A stretch of 36,034 nucleotides of DNA from the NCBI GenBank assembly GCA_025603075.1, contig MU626455.1, forward strand, positions 1-36,034, given 5' to 3'. Positions 8,903-19,805 of this stretch are shown here, piece by piece (position 1 is the stretch's first letter; each line of letters opens with the position of its first letter). Made by a program: the position numbers and the translations under genes. The notes below the pieces were generated by a model. The model was not told the origin of the DNA, ran no database searches, and saw only the letters and a list, made by a program, of their open reading frames with translations. Source of the stretch: Neoconidiobolus thromboides FSU 785 (Eukaryota > Entomophthoromycota > Entomophthoromycetes > Entomophthorales > Neoconidiobolaceae).

Positions 8903-10709
8903 ATGAATTTTAACAATATTTTATTGTTTTTTATATGCTTATTGCCAAATCTACTTCTATCTGATGAATATGACCATAAAGTAAATAGGTTTTTTGTATA
9001 TTGAATATCAATTCTAACTATATTAGTACGAAAAAGGAGATGAAGTAATAGTTTGGGCTAATGTGGTTGGGCCATATGATAATAACCAAGAAACATATCC
9101 ATATTTTAGCTTACCTTACTGTAAAAAAAAAGATGTTATTCAATACAAAGATGAAAATATGGGAGAGGCTTTATTAGGGTATGATTATGCAAAATTAGGA
9201 GTGTCTATAAAGTTTTTACAAAATATCGAAAAAAGTGATATCTGTAGTTTAGAATCAATTCCTGAAAAAGACATAAAGCATTTCCAATACGTGATTTCAA
9301 AAAATTATTGGTACGATATGGCACTAGATGGGGTGTCTTCTAGAGCTCCAGTTGGACAAGAAGTTAAAGAAGGAGAAGAAAGTACATTCCTTTACACCCA
9401 CAGAGATTTTATCATTTACTATAACGAAAATAGAATAGTCGGATTTAAAATAAACGCAACAAATCCAGTAGAAATAAAGCAAGATATATCTATAATAAAA
9501 TTCACCTATGGGGCAACTTTTGTCGAAAACAAAGAAATCAGCTTTGAGAATAGATTATTCCACTCTGATAATATAGACGGGGAGCACAAAATTCGATGGT
9601 TAGCTGTTGGTAATTCATTTTTAATAGTTTTATTTTTAACTGGGTTAGTATCTGTTATTTTAATGAGAACTTTGCGTAAGGATTTTGCCAGATATGGCAA
9701 AGGTGAAGATGAAGCTGATTTAGGTATTAATGGATTGGATATAATAGATGATTATGGATGGAAACAAGTTCATGGGGATATCTTCAGACCACCAAAATTT
9801 TTGATGATACTATCTTCATTACTTGGGATGGGAACTCAACTTTTAGGAGTAACTGTAACAGTGATTTTATTTACAATTATTGGAGATCTTTCATTCGACA
9901 GGACCAAAATGCTCACTGCTGGTATATTCTTATATTCTTTCCTAGCCATAAGTTCAGGTTATATCAGCATCCGCTTTTATACTAATTATGAAGGACGAAA
10001 CTGGACAAGGTGTGCTTTACTAAGTGCTTCTCTATTTCCATTTATAGTAGGAATTGTCTCTTCTGTGATAAACACTATTGCTATAGTAGATGGTTCATCT
10101 AGGGCAGTGCCTTTTTTGACTATACTCAGTTTATTCTGTACATGGCTTTTCTTATCTGTTCCTTTAACTCTATTGGGTGGCATTTTAGGCAAAAAATCTG
10201 GCTCGGCTTCACATTTTCCATGTAGGGTAAACGCTCTACCACGTCCTATACCTGTTAAGCCATGGTATTTTGAGCCAACTATTTTAATATTATGTTCTGG
10301 TATCCTTCCCTTTGGTTCACTATTTATTGAACTATATTACATATTTCGTTCATTCTGGTCTTACCAATCTTACTATCTTTATGGCTTCTTTTTACTCTCG
10401 TTTATTTTACTTTTGATTGTTACTTCTTGCTGTGGTCTTGTAATCACCTATATTCATATAAACAATGAGGATCACCGCTGGCACTGGTTATCGTTTTTAT
10501 CTGGTGCTTCAACTGCTATCTACATTTATATTTATGCCATTTATTACTTCCATGCAAAAACTAAAATGTATGGGTCTTTTCAAACAGGATTTTATTTTGG
10601 GAATCTTCTTCTAAGTTGTATTGCATTATCGTCTGTTTTAGGAACAGTATCATATTATACAAGTTCATTATTTGTCAGAAAAATATTCTCAACAGTTAAG
10701 ATTGACTAA
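8903..10709 (+). CDS. TM9SF / EMP70 family nonaspanin
   Basis: Exon 1 (8903-8980) encodes a 26-aa signal-peptide-like start (ILLFFICLLPNLLLS). A 46-nt intron with CTAAC upstream of TATTAG leads to exon 2 (9027-10709), for 586 aa in total. The mature N-terminus carries the family signature YEKGDEVIVWANVVGPY followed by ETYPYFSLPYC. A lumenal domain extends to about residue 215. Nine membrane segments follow, including the conserved WKQVHGDIFRPP just before the second. The C-terminus is Val-Lys-Ile-Asp. Its Lys-x-Asp matches the KxD/E COPI-binding signal that holds family members in the Golgi. Known roles are endomembrane sorting and cell adhesion. The length is normal for the TM9SF1/3 branch. 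Starting only at exon 2 would lose the signal peptide. Confidence 0.93.
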
Positions 10710-10855
10710 TTTTTCTATTAGCCAATAAAGTATGGGTATCTTTTAAATTTAGTTTATTTTAATATTTATGGATTTAAAAATCATAACAAAATGTATACAA
10801 AATTTCAGGTTATTAGTTAAGAGTGTTAAGAATATATTAATATATATTAACAATA

Positions 10856-10956
10856 TGAGGTCATTTTTTTTGGTTTCATTACTTTTTCTATTTTTTGAGT
10901 GCCATTTGAGCGGAAAATCTATTAGTAAAATTCTTAAACAAAAGAACACATCCCGA
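10856..10956 (-). mobile_element. MITE copy 5
   Basis: The ends are TGAGGTCATTTT and ACACATCCCGA, flanked by TA at 10854-10855 and TA at 10957-10958. It sits about 150 bp downstream of the TM9 stop. One strand is open through its whole length (see findings). Confidence 0.8.
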
Positions 10957-11273
10957 TATCGTGGCTCCAAGTCATAAAGGCACTACAAATAATAAATGCT
11001 TTAAAAAAATTAAAAAAAATTATTATTTTGTATAATTGCAACTACATAGTAGCTGTTATTTAATATCAATCACGTAAAATAAAACTCTATTATTTATAAA
11101 CAATTAAATCTTTATTTAATACTTTAAGAAGCTTCTATAAATTGGGTATTAATTGTTTAACTTGAACTAAAATTTATAATTCCATTTAATCACAATTAAT
11201 ATAATTTATAATTCAAGCAAATAAAACACAAACAATTGTCAAATATTAATAGTTAATCAAATAAGTTTTCCTT
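10957..11273. other. Intergenic, no feature seen
   Basis: Very AT-rich spacer holding the 3' end of the P450 gene on the minus strand. No further repeat copy was seen. Confidence 0.5.
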
Positions 11274-12839
11274 TTAACTTAAAAGTCTAAAGTTTAGATA
11301 TAAATCTTTCGTCAATAATAAAAAGTTGGAAGTTAGTAAAAGAGGGGCGCCATTAGCTTGTGGGGAGTTCGGGGGGTAGGAAATAGAATATCTCGTAAGT
11401 AAGATTGAAAGTACCAATTTTTGTTCTAATATTGAGAAAAAGCTACCAATGCAAAATTTACTACCACCTCCAAATCCAAAGAAATTCTCATTGTCACTAT
11501 TAAAATATACACTTTTGCTAATATTCTTCTTTTTACTATCCTTTTCATTTAAAAATCTTTCTGGTATAAATTTGTCTGCATCTTTGAAATTATCATTGTC
11601 TCGATGGATATAAAATAAGTCTAGGTTAATACTACAATCTTTAGGTATATGAAAACCGTTAACTTTAAACTCTTTTTTATTAATTCTAGTGGTTAATCTA
11701 GGCACAGCTGGATATAATCTTATAGTTTCTTTAATAATTGCTAATAAATATTTCATTCCTTTAACTTGTTCGGAATTTGGAAACTGTATTTCATCAAGTT
11801 CTTTACAGTTATTGTACTTTTTCAATTCCATTAACTCCATTACTTCTTTACGTGCTTTTTCCTGAATGTCTGGATTTTGAGCTAAATAGTGTAAAGTTGC
11901 TGACAATATAAAGGATGTAGTATCATGTCCGGCTAATATATATATCATTATATTATCTCTTATTTCTTTGTCACTAAACAGAATCTCATTATTTAGATTG
12001 GCCTTTATCATTAGTGTCAAAATATCGTCATTGTTATTATCCTTCATATTGTTATCCTTTATTATTTTATTTCTTTTTTCGGTTAAAATTTTACTAAAAT
12101 AATCTTCAATTAAATATAAACATTGGTAAGATGAATTTCTAAACGGATTACGTGGTGTATCAAAAATAGAAAACAATAAATAGAATGGGTTTAATGATTC
12201 TCGAATAATTTGATTATAAGCAGCTATAAAAGCTACATTTTCATTTTCAACTGAATTAAAATCTACTCCCATAACACCTTTTCCCAAGGAATCCATAGTT
12301 ATTTTCTGCATGTATTTATAGACATCAACCGAAGTATTTATAGAACGATTCGCTTGTTCCACTTTTTTAATGAAATTTAAGATAATGGAATGGAATAGGG
12401 AAGTGCTAAACTTCTTTTTAAATACTCTTTGTCCTATTTTACGGTATTTTTTCCAATCATCACCATTTGAATAAACAATATTTTTACCCATATATTTTGC
12501 AAATAGACTATTGGGAAAGTTGTCCATGGGTATTTCTTTAGGGAAATTAACAGTATCATTCAATATCATCCTTGCTGTTTTTGGACAATTTACAATGATC
12601 TCCCATGCCCCGTATTCGAATAAAGTTAACAATTTGTATTTATTCAAATCCTTTTGAATAAATGTTTTATGCTTAACATCTCTCGGTTTGTTCGAAAACA
12701 TACACTTTAAACATTGAAAAATGGATTTCGAGGGTAAATGACTTAATTTTCCGGGTTTCTTCAATATTATAAGATAAATAATTAGAATCAAACTACCAAA
12801 GCTGATCAAAATTAGGTTTAATACTGTTATTATACTCAT
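11274..12839 (-). CDS. Cytochrome P450, microsomal
   Basis: A single exon encodes 521 aa, the usual length. There is an N-terminal membrane anchor (about 4-26, mostly Leu and Ile) followed by a basic stop-transfer and PGKLSHLPSK. The helix C Trp is in WKKYRK (129). The helix I oxygen-activation motif is AGHDTTS (303-309), and the ExxR motif is ETIR (371-374). The meander motif is PERF (426-429). The haem-binding loop is FGGGSKFCIG with Cys463 as thiolate ligand. The loop has Lys where most P450s have Arg, a conservative change. The closest overall type is the CYP4/CYP5xx-like fungal class of fatty-acid or sterol-related monooxygenases, but the substrate cannot be told from sequence. It would need a P450 reductase, which is not in this window. 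It has no introns, unlike most neighbours. Confidence 0.93.
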   Translation of the reverse strand: MSIITVLNLILISFGSLILIIYLIILKKPGKLSHLPSKSIFQCLKCMFSNKPRDVKHKTFIQKDLNKYKLLTLFEYGAWEIIVNCPKTARMILNDTVNFPKEIPMDNFPNSLFAKYMGKNIVYSNGDDWKKYRKIGQRVFKKKFSTSLFHSIILNFIKKVEQANRSINTSVDVYKYMQKITMDSLGKGVMGVDFNSVENENVAFIAAYNQIIRESLNPFYLLFSIFDTPRNPFRNSSYQCLYLIEDYFSKILTEKRNKIIKDNNMKDNNNDDILTLMIKANLNNEILFSDKEIRDNIMIYILAGHDTTSFILSATLHYLAQNPDIQEKARKEVMELMELKKYNNCKELDEIQFPNSEQVKGMKYLLAIIKETIRLYPAVPRLTTRINKKEFKVNGFHIPKDCSINLDLFYIHRDNDNFKDADKFIPERFLNEKDSKKKNISKSVYFNSDNENFFGFGGGSKFCIGSFFSILEQKLVLSILLTRYSISYPPNSPQANGAPLLLTSNFLLLTKDLYLNFRLLS

Positions 12840-13524
12840 TTTATATTTGTATGGTTCTATTATTTTCGAAAAATAATAATGCCAGTGGCAGCAAATTCTA
12901 TAAACTTTATCTTTATTTTGCTTTTATCTCTTTTTATACTTTTTTATTGTTCCCTACTTTTATTGCAAGTTACATATTGCTGTGATTTACTATTATTACT
13001 ATCACAAATGTATCCCTCAATTTATGTAAAAGTAAGTGTGGTACTTTTATTAGTTTTAGAATATACTTTTTATACAATATCATTTTAATATAATTCTATT
13101 AAATATGGAAATTAAACCAAATTAGTTTTTGTTTGATTGTATTTAATTAGCCACATATATAGTTAAAGCAAGTATATTTATCTTATTATTTAATATCTAA
13201 ATAATGTAATAAATAATGTAATAAATAATGTAATAAATAATGTTCTATTTACTTATATAGTATAGTAATGGTCATTCATTCCAAACATGGGGCTCACATA
13301 TTAAATATTATAATATATCTGGCGTTTCAATGAATTAAGAGCTATAATATTTTATAGAACATAATACATAAATGCATCAATATAAATTCGTAGACCAATA
13401 AATTAATAATTCCAAGATTAAATCACCAAATAACCTTTCTAAGACTTTGTCTTAAAGTAAGAAAGTATAGTTATCTAAAAAAGTATATTCAACCGACTGT
13501 TGTTCCTATTTAAAAATTGTGAAT
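12840..13524. other. Intergenic upstream of the P450, with a short tandem repeat
   Basis: This holds the P450 promoter side and a 12-bp tandem repeat at 13198-13243. A 69-codon hydrophobic frame on the plus strand at 12879-13088 looks like a by-product of T-rich sequence. Nothing else was recognised. Confidence 0.4.
13198..13243. repeat. 12-bp tandem repeat (about four units)
   Basis: The unit AAATAATGTAAT is repeated almost perfectly about four times, which makes it a simple minisatellite. Confidence 0.85.
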
Positions 13525-14040
13525 AGGGATGTCTGAATTGGTTTCTTTTTTTATCCAATTTCTAAAAATTTCGCTTAAAATTCTGTAAAAACAAACTCTC
13601 TATTAAAAAAAAGTACCTAATACAGTTTAAATTATTTTATTATAATTTATACTAAGTTAGCTGAATTTCTACTAAATTTAATATAAATTTCCAGATTAGT
13701 AAGGCTTTTACTAATATAACCTGTATGTTAATATTGGTCAAAGTTGTAGTATGTAAATAGATACATATTCTTAGAAAACTTCAGTAAGAAATATTTATTA
13801 TTAACTGTTTTATAGCCAAAATTGCATATTTGCTATCAAATAAATCATTTTAATATTATAGTTGCATTATTACTATATTACTAATTTAATAAATAACTGC
13901 ATGGGAGAGAGCGATTAGCTATTTTCATGTAATACATATAATATAATAATAGCTTTTATTTGTTATTACAATCATTTGCTTTTTGATTATTTATTAATTT
14001 TGTTATTAATAATTTAAGTAATGTTAACATTTAATAAACT
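13525..14040 (-). mobile_element. DNA transposon 3' end (copy D), no coding part left
   Basis: Read on the minus strand this follows copies A-C: ACTTAAATTATTAATAAC, then CTCTCTCCCATGCAG, then AATAAATATTTCTTACTGAAG, then TATTAGTAAAAGCCTTA, then TAGTAGAAATTCAGCTAAC, and finally CCAATTCAGACATCCCTAT. The last bases (plus strand AGGGATGTCTGAATTGG at 13526-13542) are the same terminus seen at 21283 and resemble the MITE end. The coding portion is absent. Confidence 0.65.
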
Positions 14041-14190
14041 GTTTGTTTGCTTAGTAAACACTGAAACTTTCAAATTTTCTATTATTTCTACAAAATAAGC
14101 TGGGGCTAATTTTTTAATTTTTCATAAACTTTATAGCTTTAATTAGATTTATATCACCTTTTTTGATCTATCAGATACCAAATAACAATA

Positions 14191-14291
14191 TAGGGATGCA
14201 TTTTTTTGTTTAAGAACTTTACTGATAGGTTATCCACTCAAGTAGTACTTAAAGAATGGAAAAAGTAATAAAACCAAAAAAAATACCACCA
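14191..14291 (+). mobile_element. MITE copy 6
   Basis: The ends are TAGGGATGCATTT and ATACCACCA, flanked by TA at 14189-14190 and TA at 14292-14293. The internal TTTAAGAACTTTACTGATAG block matches the family with some divergence. Confidence 0.8.
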
Positions 14292-14603
14292 TATAGTTTA
14301 TTACTATATTTAATAAAACGTAAATACTTTTTAATACTTTGTATTTTTATTATTTTTATATCTTTATTTTTTTTATAGCTTTTAAAAATTACGTCCGTTT
14401 TATTATTAACAGTTAACTTAATAATTTTGAAATTAATCAGTTAATGTTTAAATTAGTATTTACTTTATGAATTTTTTTAATATATAATGTAAAAACTTTT
14501 AAAATCCAAAAAGGTTCTTTATATCTGCATATATATTAATTTTTATAAACTTTTTAAGTAGAAGCTTTTTAAGTATTAAACCAATTAAACAATTTATTGC
14601 ATA

Positions 14604-14707
14604 TGGGGGGGATGTATTTCTGTGTTTAAGAATTTTACTAACAATCCTTCCGCTCAAGTGGTGCTTAAAAAGTGGAAAAAGTAATGAAATAAAAAAAAAC
14701 ATCCCCA
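14604..14707 (+). mobile_element. MITE copy 7
   Basis: The ends are TGGGGGGGATGT and ACATCCCCA, flanked by TA at 14602-14603 and TA at 14708-14709. It is close to consensus apart from extra G bases at the left end. The minus strand is open throughout. Confidence 0.85.
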
Positions 14708-14877
14708 TATACTGAATTATGATTTAGTATTTCAGATAGATAATCAAAATAAACTTTGTCTATTGTTTTATCATTTTCAAATATAAAACACTAAAACTTA
14801 ATATTGATATAGCTTATTTATTATAATAGTCTAAATTTATTAATCTGATCTTGTTTGTTTCTATGTTTTATTTAAGT

Positions 14878-15440
14878 TGTGAAATATCGCTTTGTCAGCT
14901 CAATGATTGATTATAGCATAATGAACATTTAAGCCGTTGTGTTCTCAAATTCAGAGACAATCAATCCCACGCTCTTAGTTTGATTTACTATGAGAATTTC
15001 TAGCTTCATCCCAAAGAATATCATCCTCTCGTTTTGATATCTATGTTTGTCGGAGTATAAAAGAGCTTTTAGAATATGGAGATGTATTTTTGTTTCTAAC
15101 AATTTTACTAACAATTTTTCCACTCAAATAGCGCTTGGAAGGTGGAAAAGTAATGAAGGCAAAAAACATACTCATATAATAGTTCGGAGCTTTTCAATTG
15201 AATTATTCCCTGGTATCTCGTACGCTTAATAAAGCCACTAAATCTCTCTGATAATATTTCACATAGATTTTACAGTAGTATTGTCTATTCTATTTGTCTT
15301 ACATAGTCCATAGCCTATTACGTGCTATTCTTCATAATTCAAGTCCATCTTAGTTACATAAACTAAGACCTTTCGACTCACAGCTAGTCAATCAAGCGAT
15401 AATTATTATTAACTCCAATCACTGAGTACCAGATTTCACA
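14878..15440 (+). mobile_element. Solo LTR copy 2, containing a MITE
   Basis: The termini are TGTGAAATATCG and CAGATTTCACA, so it begins TG and ends CA with an 8-bp inverted repeat. It is flanked by AAGT at 14874-14877 and AAGT at 15441-15444, a 4-bp target duplication. A TATA box (TATAAAAG, 15056-15063) and a polyadenylation-type signal (AATAAAG, 15228-15234) lie in the order expected for the U3 and R regions of an LTR. Without the MITE at 15077-15174 it is about 463 bp, matching copy 3. No internal retrotransposon genes are next to it, so it is a solo LTR. Confidence 0.82.
15077..15174 (+). mobile_element. MITE copy 8, inside LTR copy 2
   Basis: The ends are TGGAGATGTATTT and ACATACTCA, flanked by TA at 15075-15076 and TA at 15175-15176. 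The same spot in LTR copy 3 (reverse strand, GAGTATAGTAGTTCGAGG) has no insert, which gives a direct empty-site comparison. It lies about a dozen bases downstream of the LTR TATA box. Confidence 0.82.
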
Positions 15441-15458
15441 AAGTCTAAAATCATTATA

Positions 15459-15557
15459 TGGGGCTGTTTTTTTTAGTTTCATTATTTTTCCATTTTTTAA
15501 GCGCTATTTGAGTGGAAAGATTGTAGTAAAATTCTTAAATAAAAAAACACATCCCCA
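15459..15557 (-). mobile_element. MITE copy 9
   Basis: The ends are TGGGGCTGTTTTT and ACACATCCCCA, flanked by TA at 15457-15458 and TA at 15558-15559. It starts 18 bp after the end of LTR copy 2. Confidence 0.85.
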
Positions 15558-15784
15558 TATAGCTTTTATTTAATTCTTTAATAGTTTCATTAAATATATT
15601 TTTTCAAGTATTAATATTATATTAATATAATTTATATAACTTTTTGTTTTTATTAAAAGATTTTATCTGTGCTTTATTTTTTGTTGGTGTATTTATTTTA
15701 TTTTCAAATAACTTTTTTCTAATTGTATACTAGGCATATACTGCATAAATCTGGTTTGCTGCATTTTTAAAATTATTTAATATA

Positions 15785-15882
15785 TGGGGATGTATTTTTT
15801 TATTTAAGAACATTACTAACAATTTTCCACTCAAACAGCACTTAAGAAATGGAAAAAGTAACGAAATCAAAAAACATCCTCA
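15785..15882 (+). mobile_element. MITE copy 10
   Basis: The ends are TGGGGATGTATTT and ACATCCTCA. The left flank is TA (15783-15784); the right flank reads TG, a one-base decay of TA. Confidence 0.82.
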
Positions 15883-16571
15883 TGTGCTCTGTTAATTGTT
15901 TCATATGAAAGTAACCTTTATTTTGAATTAGGTTACACATAAAACAAAGATCTCCAGGATAGGCATATCATTGCTAATAAATTTAACCAATTTTTTTATA
16001 GTTATTTATAATCCATATTCTTATTTCAAAAGACTCAAATAAGTTTATTTTTATTCATTTGATAACCCTTTATTTTATTTTTATTTGTTTATTTGTTTTA
16101 GTAGGACATTTCATTTGAGTATTCTTTTAAGCCATCGTTTGAGCTGATTACTTAGTTGAAGAGAACTATATTGTTTTAAGTAAAAAATTAAGCTCATAAA
16201 ATAAATAATATAATATGAACTAGGAGTTTCATTTTATTATAAAATATAATTAAAATTTTGATATTTTGTAAAAGGTAAAAATCAGGAGAAGTAACAGGTT
16301 CAAGTGGAATTATACTAGGTGGGTGCTGCTTCGAGTCTAGCAAGAAAGTCAAACTAAATTGAGACGATTTTTGTTTTAAAAGACTTATTTCACACATTAT
16401 TATTAAAACAAATCATATCTATTGAAATCTAGTTCGATTTAGATAAATTTACACATAACTTCAGATATACAAAATAACATTTGAAGTTTATAATGGCTCA
16501 TAAACATTATTGCTATTAATTACTGTCACTATTACTGCTGTTGCTATTGGTTATAACTTTCGTTATTGTTC
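15883..16571. other. Intergenic, nothing recognised
   Basis: This stretch is AT-rich. A 67-codon minus-strand frame at 16194-16397 sits in a slightly less AT-rich patch but has no recognisable motif and no spliced extension I could find. The part near 16500-16571 continues the Asn-codon-like triplet bias of the next feature. Confidence 0.35.
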
Positions 16572-16691
16572 TTAGCTATTATCATTACTGTTATTAATAT
16601 TATTACTATTGCCTCTATTATTGTTGAAACTACTATTGTTAAAACCAATATGATAGTTGTTATTACTATTGTCCTTGGTATTGTTTAACAT
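16572..16691 (-). other. Asn-rich reading frame just 3' of the low-complexity gene
   Basis: A 39-codon frame opens two bases after the TAG stop of the 838-aa gene, in another frame. It is very rich in Asn and Ser (for example NNINNSNDNS). It may be 3' UTR derived from a triplet repeat, a lost C-terminal part of the upstream gene, or a missed exon. I cannot decide between these. Confidence 0.3.
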
Positions 16692-16693
16692 TT

Positions 16694-19256
16694 CTAATCT
16701 TCGATTGGGCTCAAAGTTTTTAGATTTAAATCAAATACTTCATCATCGCCGAAGTAATTGAAATAATTGCCAGAATCACATTCCATTATTTTTTTCACAA
16801 ATTCTACATCTTCATCCAATATATTTGATCCTTTGATGTATTCGTTCGCTATCCTAACAACGTTATTATCACTCATATCATCATAGCAAAGTTCTTCAAA
16901 ATCGAATCCATCAGCCACCGTAACGTTATCAAAATCGACATCCGGGATATCATTTTCCTCCACCATTACTTTTAAAGCACGCTTTATTTTTTCTTTACTC
17001 GTCATGTAAGGGGCAGTTGAAGACTCCATTGGGTTTTCAGATATACTGTCATATATATCGCCTGAAATTTCTATTTCATTCATTTCCTCTGGTGACTGCA
17101 GAGGCTCAGGTTGATTGAAGACAAGTTGATTATGGTAAGCATGATCATAATTCCTTGGTTGTTCAGATCTACTATTATATATCTCAGTTGGATTATTTGT
17201 CTTGTTTATTTCTTCTGATGATTGCGGAAATTCAAATTGATTGAAGGCAGCTTGATTATGATAGGTATAGTCGTAATATCTTGGCTCTTCAATTGAAGGT
17301 CTACTTTCAATTTGCGTATTAACTGAGAGATATTAATAACTAAAATTTAGTATGTTATAATAAGTTACCTTTATTTTGATCTTGATTTGAAGCTTTTTTA
17401 GCTTCATACTGCTCTACTTGGGCCTGGATGAGACTATTGACATGCTCTCGCTCTGAAAGTAAATACCTAAAAAGGGGATCCGTTTTTAATAAATCATCAT
17501 TTGAGTCACTCAAACCATTTTGATTTCCGAATGGAAATAAGCGTCCTGATTCGCTACTAAGGTCCACTCTATTTGATTCAATATCTTGTATTGACTTCAA
17601 AATGCTGTTTCTTTGGTTTACCAAGCAATTATAATATTGGTACATAGCATAGTCTTTATTACTGGCAATTAGCTTTAAGTCTTTATCCCCAAAATCCAAT
17701 GTAATAAGTCCATCTACACGCGCCTTTTCTGCCCTTAAATAGTCATATAGTAAATCTAAACCATTTACTCGTCTTGTAACTTTAACGGGCTTTTGTTGAA
17801 AAATTTTATCTCCATCAATTGAGCTTTGTTTATCACTATTCCCCAATTCAAATGAAAATAATTGGGATTCAGAAGAATTGTGGCTAGAAGAGGCATCAAG
17901 GTTTAGTGATTTCTCGCCACCTTGAGCAACTAGGCCTTTTTCTAGGCTATCTTGTGCCTGGAAAGAAGACTTATGAAGCTCAAGAGAGGAAGTATTCGGC
18001 CCTGCTGGCTCTCCTAGAGGTTGCTTATTACCTCTCATAATATTGACTGGTGTATTAAAAAAACTATCTGTATCTGACACTCTATTAGTAATATCCTCTG
18101 GATCAAATCCCAGATGTTTCTGAGGAATTTGGGCATCTTTATTTTGAAGATTGGTTTTATTTGTTGTTTCATTTAAGTGTAATCGATTTTGATATGTTTG
18201 GTATGTATCTGGGGAACTAACGTCACCATCAATAGGTGATTTCTTATCTATTCCATTTTTATTATTATGCTTTCTAACATTCAATGAGTCCAAACCGGAC
18301 TTTCCCTTTTTTGATGAATTTCTAACTTTTTTGGTCTCATAGGAAGTCTTTTGTAATTTAATGGAACTATTAGAATTATCATCTGTTTTTTTAGAATGTA
18401 GGGTGGTTCTCAAGTGAGTTCGTTTCAAAGTACTATTTTGACTAAGATCTAAAGGTTTACCATAATGAACACCAGTACTTAGTAAGGATGGTTGTGTTTT
18501 TGATACAATTAAAGCTGATTTGGGTTCATTTTTTCTATTTAATTTAAAGGATTTAACAACTCGCGCTGGTAAAGGTTTGTGATCCTCTTTAATGGATTCG
18601 GCATTGTTAGTAGCTAACTTAGATCCATTTTTTCTATTTAAACTAAAAGATTTAGCAGCTCTGGCTGGTAAAGGCTTAAGATTCTCTTTGACGAGTTCAG
18701 TAGTATTATTAGTCGATTTTGGTTTACCTTTAGTATCGTTCATTAATGCTTTGTTTTCTACTTGAGTGGGATCCTTTATTGTTTTAATCTCTTTTCCATC
18801 TTCTTTCTCTTTCACTTCTGTTTGAAGTTTCTTTAGTCTTCTTTTTTCACGTCTTTCTTCTTTTTCTCTTTTTTCTTTCTCTAACTTTTCTTTGATGCGA
18901 GCTGACATTCTAATCGAAATGTTGTTACTTGTATCATTACTTGATGAGATCCCAGTTTCCATATTTTTTGGTATGACATGTGATACTTTTTGTTCAGCCT
19001 CAGCTTTATTGCTCAAGTTAGTGTTTGATGCAGTATTGTTCTTTCTAATTTTATTATCTTGATTATGCTGGATAGAGGAGCTTTTATTACTTTTAGACAT
19101 TGTAACTTTTGGAATTTTCACCTTGGATAATAAGCTGCTAGCTTTGGTTGGTATAGCCTTAACAATGGTAGTCACGCTATCCTTAGATTTGGCAGAACCC
19201 TTTGATAGCCTTCCCCTTGACTTTCCTTGAGGTTTAGCTTTGTTATCTTTAGGCAT
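16694..19256 (-). CDS. Unrecognised 838-aa low-complexity protein with internal duplications
   Basis: Exon 1 (19256-17369) and exon 2 (17322-16694) join in frame across a 46-nt GT-AG intron. The chosen start is MPKDNKAK; ten further codons upstream (MFFILFKYHT) are open but look like AT-rich leader. Residues 1-50 are Lys/Ser-rich and basic, and 117-147 form a charged Lys/Glu/Arg helix or coiled coil. KPLPARAAKSFSLNRKN (194-210) is repeated as KPLPARVVKSFKLNRKN (227-243). FNTPVN and similar short motifs lie near 400. A more structured region spans about 495-620, with related helices YLRAEKARVDGLI and YLLSEREHVNSLI. Exon 2 adds an acidic region with a second duplication (YHNQAAFNQFEFPQSSEE and YHNQLVFNQPEPLQSPEE). 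A nuclear or chromatin/spindle scaffold would fit the composition but is only a guess. I do not recognise a family. Confidence 0.75.
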
Positions 19257-19666
19257 TGTGTGATATTTGAAGAGTATAAAAAACAAAAGTATTCTCTAAT
19301 TTCTTTGTTATTCTTACATTTAATTTCAAGTCCAAACATGCAGCCAATCAATTAACTATCTGTATACTTGGCAAGTAAACAAGTTAGACATTAAATTTAG
19401 TTTAATTAGCTAAAAAATTCTGTTTGTTTGAGATAATTTTTCTAAAAAATACAGTAGCCCCAGAGACTGTTTAATGTTTTATTAATTTATAATTAATATT
19501 TACTTACTAATCTAGTAAATAATTAATCGTAATAAAGTTTTGCACACTTGTAAAATATTGGCTAAGCTATTAATTGTCTAACTTATAGTATCATTGGTTA
19601 TCTGACTATGAAGTAATTAAATTCTAAACAGAATACTAATATTTAAGCAGTTTTAATAAAAAAATA
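19257..19666. other. Intergenic upstream of the low-complexity gene, no feature seen
   Basis: AT-rich promoter-side spacer. No repeat copy was seen before the MITE at 19667. Confidence 0.45.
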
Positions 19667-19767
19667 TGGGAATATATTTTTGTGTTTAAGAATCTTACTA
19701 ACAATCTTTCCACTCAAATAATGCTTGAAAGATGAAAAAAGTAATGAGGCCAAAGAAAACATCCGAA
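19667..19767 (+). mobile_element. MITE copy 11
   Basis: The ends are TGGGAATATATTT and ACATCCGAA, flanked by TA at 19665-19666 and TA at 19768-19769. Confidence 0.8.
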
Positions 19768-19805
19768 TATAATATTTTGTTAGGCTATTTTTTGTTATAA
19801 ATATA

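Noticed and set aside
12879-13088. 69-codon hydrophobic frame upstream of the P450, plus strand
   Set aside because: Its composition is what T-rich intergenic DNA gives by chance, and no motif or spliced extension was seen.
13198-13243. CRISPR-like or regulatory array
   Set aside because: The 12-bp units are directly adjacent with no spacers, so it is a simple minisatellite.
14929-15229. Small frames on both strands across LTR copy 2
   Set aside because: They run through LTR and MITE sequence in different frames and have no counterpart in the other copies.
14878-15440. Interpretation of the 464-bp repeat as a SINE or non-autonomous DNA element
   Set aside because: TG...CA ends, 4-bp target duplications, and an ordered TATA box and AATAAA signal fit an LTR better. 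The GTTCGAGG match to a Pol III B box is weak and has no A box partner.
16194-16397. 67-codon minus-strand frame
   Set aside because: It has no recognisable motif, and the C-terminal half is AT-noise-like. I could not find splice partners.
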